Assembly: GCA_014529675.2 (NCBI GenBank)
Contig: CP076040.1
Location: 186,001-250,000, forward strand
Direction: 5' to 3'
DNA length: 64,000 nucleotides
Origin: Opitutia bacterium ISCC 52
GTDB taxonomy: Bacteria > Verrucomicrobiota > Verrucomicrobiia > Opitutales > UBA2995
In this document: piece after piece, positions 61,700 to 64,000 of the stretch
How positions within the stretch are numbered: position 1 is the first letter of the stretch
Layout of the letters: every line of letters begins with the position of its first letter
Made by a program: the position numbers and the translations under genes
The notes under the pieces: model-generated
The model's input: the letters and a program-made list of their open reading frames with translations, nothing else
Told to the model about the DNA's origin: nothing
The model's database searches: none

Positions 61700-62160
61700 A
61701 TGTCTATAAAACAATTGAAAAAGTCCTGAATCAAAATCATATAAAGTATGTTTGTCTGAACCATTCTCCCGCATACACAGCACAGGAGATTGCTGCTTCG
61801 GCTCATGTATCTGGCAAGGAAATCGCTAAAACTGTCATTCTGAAATTGGACGGCACATTTGCCATGGTTGTCTTGCCAGGATCTCTGATGATCGATTTCG
61901 ATCTTTTACGGGATGCCTTTTCTGCTACGACGATTGAACTTGCTACGGAGGATGAGTTTGAAGACCTGTTCCCAAATTGCGAAGTGGGTGCGATGCCACC
62001 TTTTGGCAATCTGTTTGGTTTGCATGTTTATGTAGCCCCTGAATTGGCTGAGGACGAATACATTGCATTCAATGCGGGTAGTCATGCTGAGCTCATCCAG
62101 ATGAGGTATGTAGATTTCGAGGATTTAGTTCAACCTCAGGAGTTGCTTTTTGCTATGTGA
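61700..62160 (+). pseudogene. YbaK/ProX-type deacylase gene with a frameshift after codon 8
   Basis: A near-perfect ribosome binding site AAAGGAGGTG at 61684-61693 stands seven bases before ATG at 61700, which starts MSIKQLKKS and stops at 61727-61729. One base over, the body of the protein runs from about 61724: LNQNHIKYVCLNHSPAYTAQ, EIAASAHVSGKEIAKTVILK and so on to a TGA at 62158-62160, a complete YbaK/Cys-tRNA(Pro) deacylase-like domain. The family starts 'LKxxLDxxxIKY', so one base is missing near 61724. From 61700 to 62160 is 461 bases, one short of a multiple of three. Another reading is a start further up in the body frame (61549), which lacks family support. Confidence 0.7.
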
Positions 62161-62301
62161 AGGGCTTGGTAAAGGTCTTTCCCAGTCTGGTCCGGCCAAT
62201 TGAGCCATACGAGGCCGATACATCTGAATAGGGCGACGAGGGTAATTTGAAATAAATTAAGGGAAAGAACGTGGGATTGAGAATCTTTTTCTCCTTGGGC
62301 A

Positions 62302-63009
62302 ATGGTTGGCCGGCTAGATGTCTCCTTGATCTTGAAAAAGACAAGAATCCGCATTCACTGGAGTCTCACGCGAGTTTTGGTTCTCTACTGTTTATGGCTT
62401 GGAAGCTTGGTCTTGTGGATTGGCTGCGAGACAACTTCTCAGTTAGCCAAAGACGATGTAGACGCCAGCCTTCTAAAAAAGACCAACCCAGCGATGTTAC
62501 TCGATGGGGACGCAGTTGAAATGCGAGGCATGGTTACGGTTGAACGGGTAGATGAGTTGGAATTGCGCGAAGCGTTTTCGTTTTTTGGTAATAAACGAAA
62601 TGAGCCTATTCACGTACCAGTCGGTTCCAGGAATATCCTGCTGGAAAGCTCATTCAATCGGGATGGAAAGATTTATGTCTATCAGGCCCAGTTGAACTTC
62701 GATGTAGAGCAGGGAAGTAATTATTTCCCGGTCGCAGGGTTCGAAGTAAACTCGGGGAAAGCATGGATGTGGATTAAAGATCACGATCGTAAGGTTCGTG
62801 TCTCTAACCGTTCTGAAGCGACCTTTGTAAAATCATTTGCTCCGGAGGAAGAGAGCTTCCTGGATATTTGGAGCTACGAATCGATTATCGATCAGGATGT
62901 GATGGCAGAACGACGCGCAGCTTGTGATCTAAGTCAGCTACCCGGGTACGAGGAAGATCTATCTCTTGTCAGAGGAGATGAGAAGTATGGTGATCGGGAT
63001 ACCGATTAG
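62302..63009 (+). CDS. Putative lipoprotein of unknown function
   Basis: 235 residues. A basic N-terminus is followed by a hydrophobic helix ending in LWIGCETTS near residue 42, a lipobox-like site (Trp-Ile-Gly-Cys); a start further in (TTG or GTG near 62371) would give a shorter signal. The mature domain (VEMRGMVTVERVDELELREA, VPVGSRNILLESSFNRDGKI, YFPVAGFEVNSGKAWMWIKD) is beta-rich and of no family I recognise. Soluble after the anchor. Its start overlaps no gene; the OtnK gene follows after 43 bases. Confidence 0.6.
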   Translation: MVGRLDVSLILKKTRIRIHWSLTRVLVLYCLWLGSLVLWIGCETTSQLAKDDVDASLLKKTNPAMLLDGDAVEMRGMVTVERVDELELREAFSFFGNKRNEPIHVPVGSRNILLESSFNRDGKIYVYQAQLNFDVEQGSNYFPVAGFEVNSGKAWMWIKDHDRKVRVSNRSEATFVKSFAPEEESFLDIWSYESIIDQDVMAERRAACDLSQLPGYEEDLSLVRGDEKYGDRDTD

Positions 63010-63052
63010 GGATTGCCCTAAATAAATTCGAGTCCCTACAGTTTACACCCCT

Positions 63053-64000
63053 ATGGCCCTTTTAGGATGTATTGCAGATGATTTTACCGGAGCCACTGAT
63101 TTAGCGAATACTTTGGTTTCCGAAGGGATGCGTGTGCTTCAGGTTTTCGGTGTTCCCGATGCCGATATTGAACTGCCCAGAGCGGATGCCATCATTGTGG
63201 CTCTCAAGTCGAGGTCTATTCCTGCAGAGGACGCGGTGGCGCAATCCTTGGAGAGTTTGGAATGGCTGAAGACGCACGGAGCCCAGCATTTTTTTTTCAA
63301 ATACTGCTCGACCTTCGATTCGACTCCTGCGGGAAACATCGGCCAGGTAAGTTCGGCTTTGATGGAGGCGTTGGACACTCGCACAACGATTGCTTGCCCG
63401 GCTTTCCCGGGAGCTGGTCGGACCGTTTATCAAGGGCATTTGTTTGTGTATGATAAAATCTTGTCCGAGTCGGGAATGGAGAATCATCCGTTGAATCCCA
63501 TGACCGATGCAAATCTGGTCCGGTGGCTGAAACGGCAAACCGAAAACGCGGTTGATCTCATTCCCTTGGCTACGGTCCGAAAGGGAATGGATGCTATACG
63601 AGCCAAGCTAGAGAAGGATGATTCCAACGCCAAAATCTTTGTCGTAGATGCCATTAAAAACAAAGACTTGCGCGCAATCGGTACCGCAATTGTCAGGTAT
63701 CCGTTGGCCACCGGAGGCTCTGGGATAGCCCTTGGATTACCCAATGCTTACCGAGCTGCCGGATTATTGCCGGTCGAACAATCGAAAGCATCCTTTCCTA
63801 AAGTCGATGGCAAACAAGCCATCCTGGCTGGTAGTTGTTCTTCCATGACGCTCAAGCAAGTTGAGTATATGAAGGAGCGATGCCCGAGTTGCCAACTGTT
63901 GCTTGAGGATGTCCTAAAACGATCTGGATTAGTCGCGGAAGTTTTGGAGTGGGCGGCACCCCTATTAGAAAAAGGACCGGTCCTCATCTACAGTTCAGCT
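63053..64000 (+). CDS. otnK: OtnK-type four-carbon acid sugar kinase, partial at the window edge
   Basis: 316 codons visible; the stop lies outside. The start MALLGCIADDFTGATDLANT is the family signature (DUF1537/OtnK: G-x-I-A-D-D-F-T-G-A-T-D). FFFKYCSTFDSTPAGNIGQV near residue 82 and CPAFPGAGRTVYQGHLFVYD near residue 115 follow the substrate-binding order, and the C-terminal domain begins QAILAGSCSSMTLKQVEYMK near 260. These enzymes phosphorylate 3-oxo-tetronates or similar acids with ATP in sugar-acid breakdown. Cytoplasmic. Partners (OtnI/OtnC or aldolase) would lie beyond the window. Confidence 0.93.
   Translation, partial: MALLGCIADDFTGATDLANTLVSEGMRVLQVFGVPDADIELPRADAIIVALKSRSIPAEDAVAQSLESLEWLKTHGAQHFFFKYCSTFDSTPAGNIGQVSSALMEALDTRTTIACPAFPGAGRTVYQGHLFVYDKILSESGMENHPLNPMTDANLVRWLKRQTENAVDLIPLATVRKGMDAIRAKLEKDDSNAKIFVVDAIKNKDLRAIGTAIVRYPLATGGSGIALGLPNAYRAAGLLPVEQSKASFPKVDGKQAILAGSCSSMTLKQVEYMKERCPSCQLLLEDVLKRSGLVAEVLEWAAPLLEKGPVLIYSSA

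Noticed and set aside
28214-62160. Alternative genetic code or stop-codon suppression to explain all in-frame stops
   Set aside because: The stops are of all three kinds and frameshifts also occur, while dozens of intact genes end at normal stops; a single recoding rule cannot explain them.

Overview
The window (about 50% GC, no rRNA, tRNA or CRISPR seen) looks like chromosome of a free-living, probably marine, aerobic Gram-negative bacterium of the Verrucomicrobiota (Opitutia-like). This placement is inferred from gene content: Bat operon, one-Cys-type sulfatases, Tat-exported Gfo/Idh/MocA oxidoreductase and TIM-barrel proteins, DUF1111 plus imelysin, DUF6090, and secreted proteins ending in a 'DxDxDGxxNLxEY' type C-terminal domain. 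It was not tested by a search.

Layout. 1-4.9 kb: end of a SYLF protein, an outer-membrane-like protein, a lipoprotein, an M32 carboxypeptidase and a BamE-like membrane protein. 5.2-14.3 kb: a tight leftward Bat (aerotolerance) operon: MoxR, DUF58, DUF4381-like, BatA, BatB-TPR, a BatC-like InlB-repeat protein, BatD, BatE-like. 14.5-28.1 kb: AsmA-like protein, a decayed MATE gene, DUF547, galM, msrA, glycosyltransferase, 2-hydroxyacid dehydrogenase, a truncated chemoreceptor, imelysin/DUF1111 pair, phosphoesterase, GT9, VOC protein. 28.2-31.5 kb: a cluster of broken genes (slipin, pirin, GAF) around one intact SDR. 31.5-35.1 kb: GT2, then a DoxX / Gfo-Idh-MocA / discoidin-like operon. 35.1-44.7 kb: accessory stretch with DUF6090 (one full, one stub), an AbrB-Doc toxin-antitoxin pair, heme-binding protein, DEAD-box helicase, an interrupted Tat-exported TIM-barrel gene, two sulfatases and several families of palindromic intergenic repeats, including a REPIN-like 25-bp inverted repeat. 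44.7-53.9 kb: very large secreted proteins (M11 metalloprotease-PKD-propeller; cyclophilin with tandem beta repeats), a cNMP-binding protein, a LysM amidase and an epimerase. 54.1-59.2 kb: complete cytochrome c oxidase operon (diheme cytochrome c, 35-aa membrane peptide, CoxB, CoxA, CoxC, subunit IV, a second subunit III, a CPVC membrane protein). 59.3-64 kb: Bug-type solute receptor, esterase, a decayed secreted protein, a frameshifted YbaK gene, a lipoprotein and the start of an OtnK-type sugar-acid kinase.

The most notable signals are: (1) a rearranged Bat operon in which InlB-like beta repeats are fused to BatB and replace the TPRs of BatC; (2) at least five genes broken by exactly one nonsense codon or one missing base while the sequence on both sides remains conserved; (3) at least four distinct palindromic repeat families concentrated at 35-44 kb; (4) two unusual giant secreted proteins. 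No clearly new defence or mobile system was seen. All family names are from recognition of motifs by eye; no search was run.
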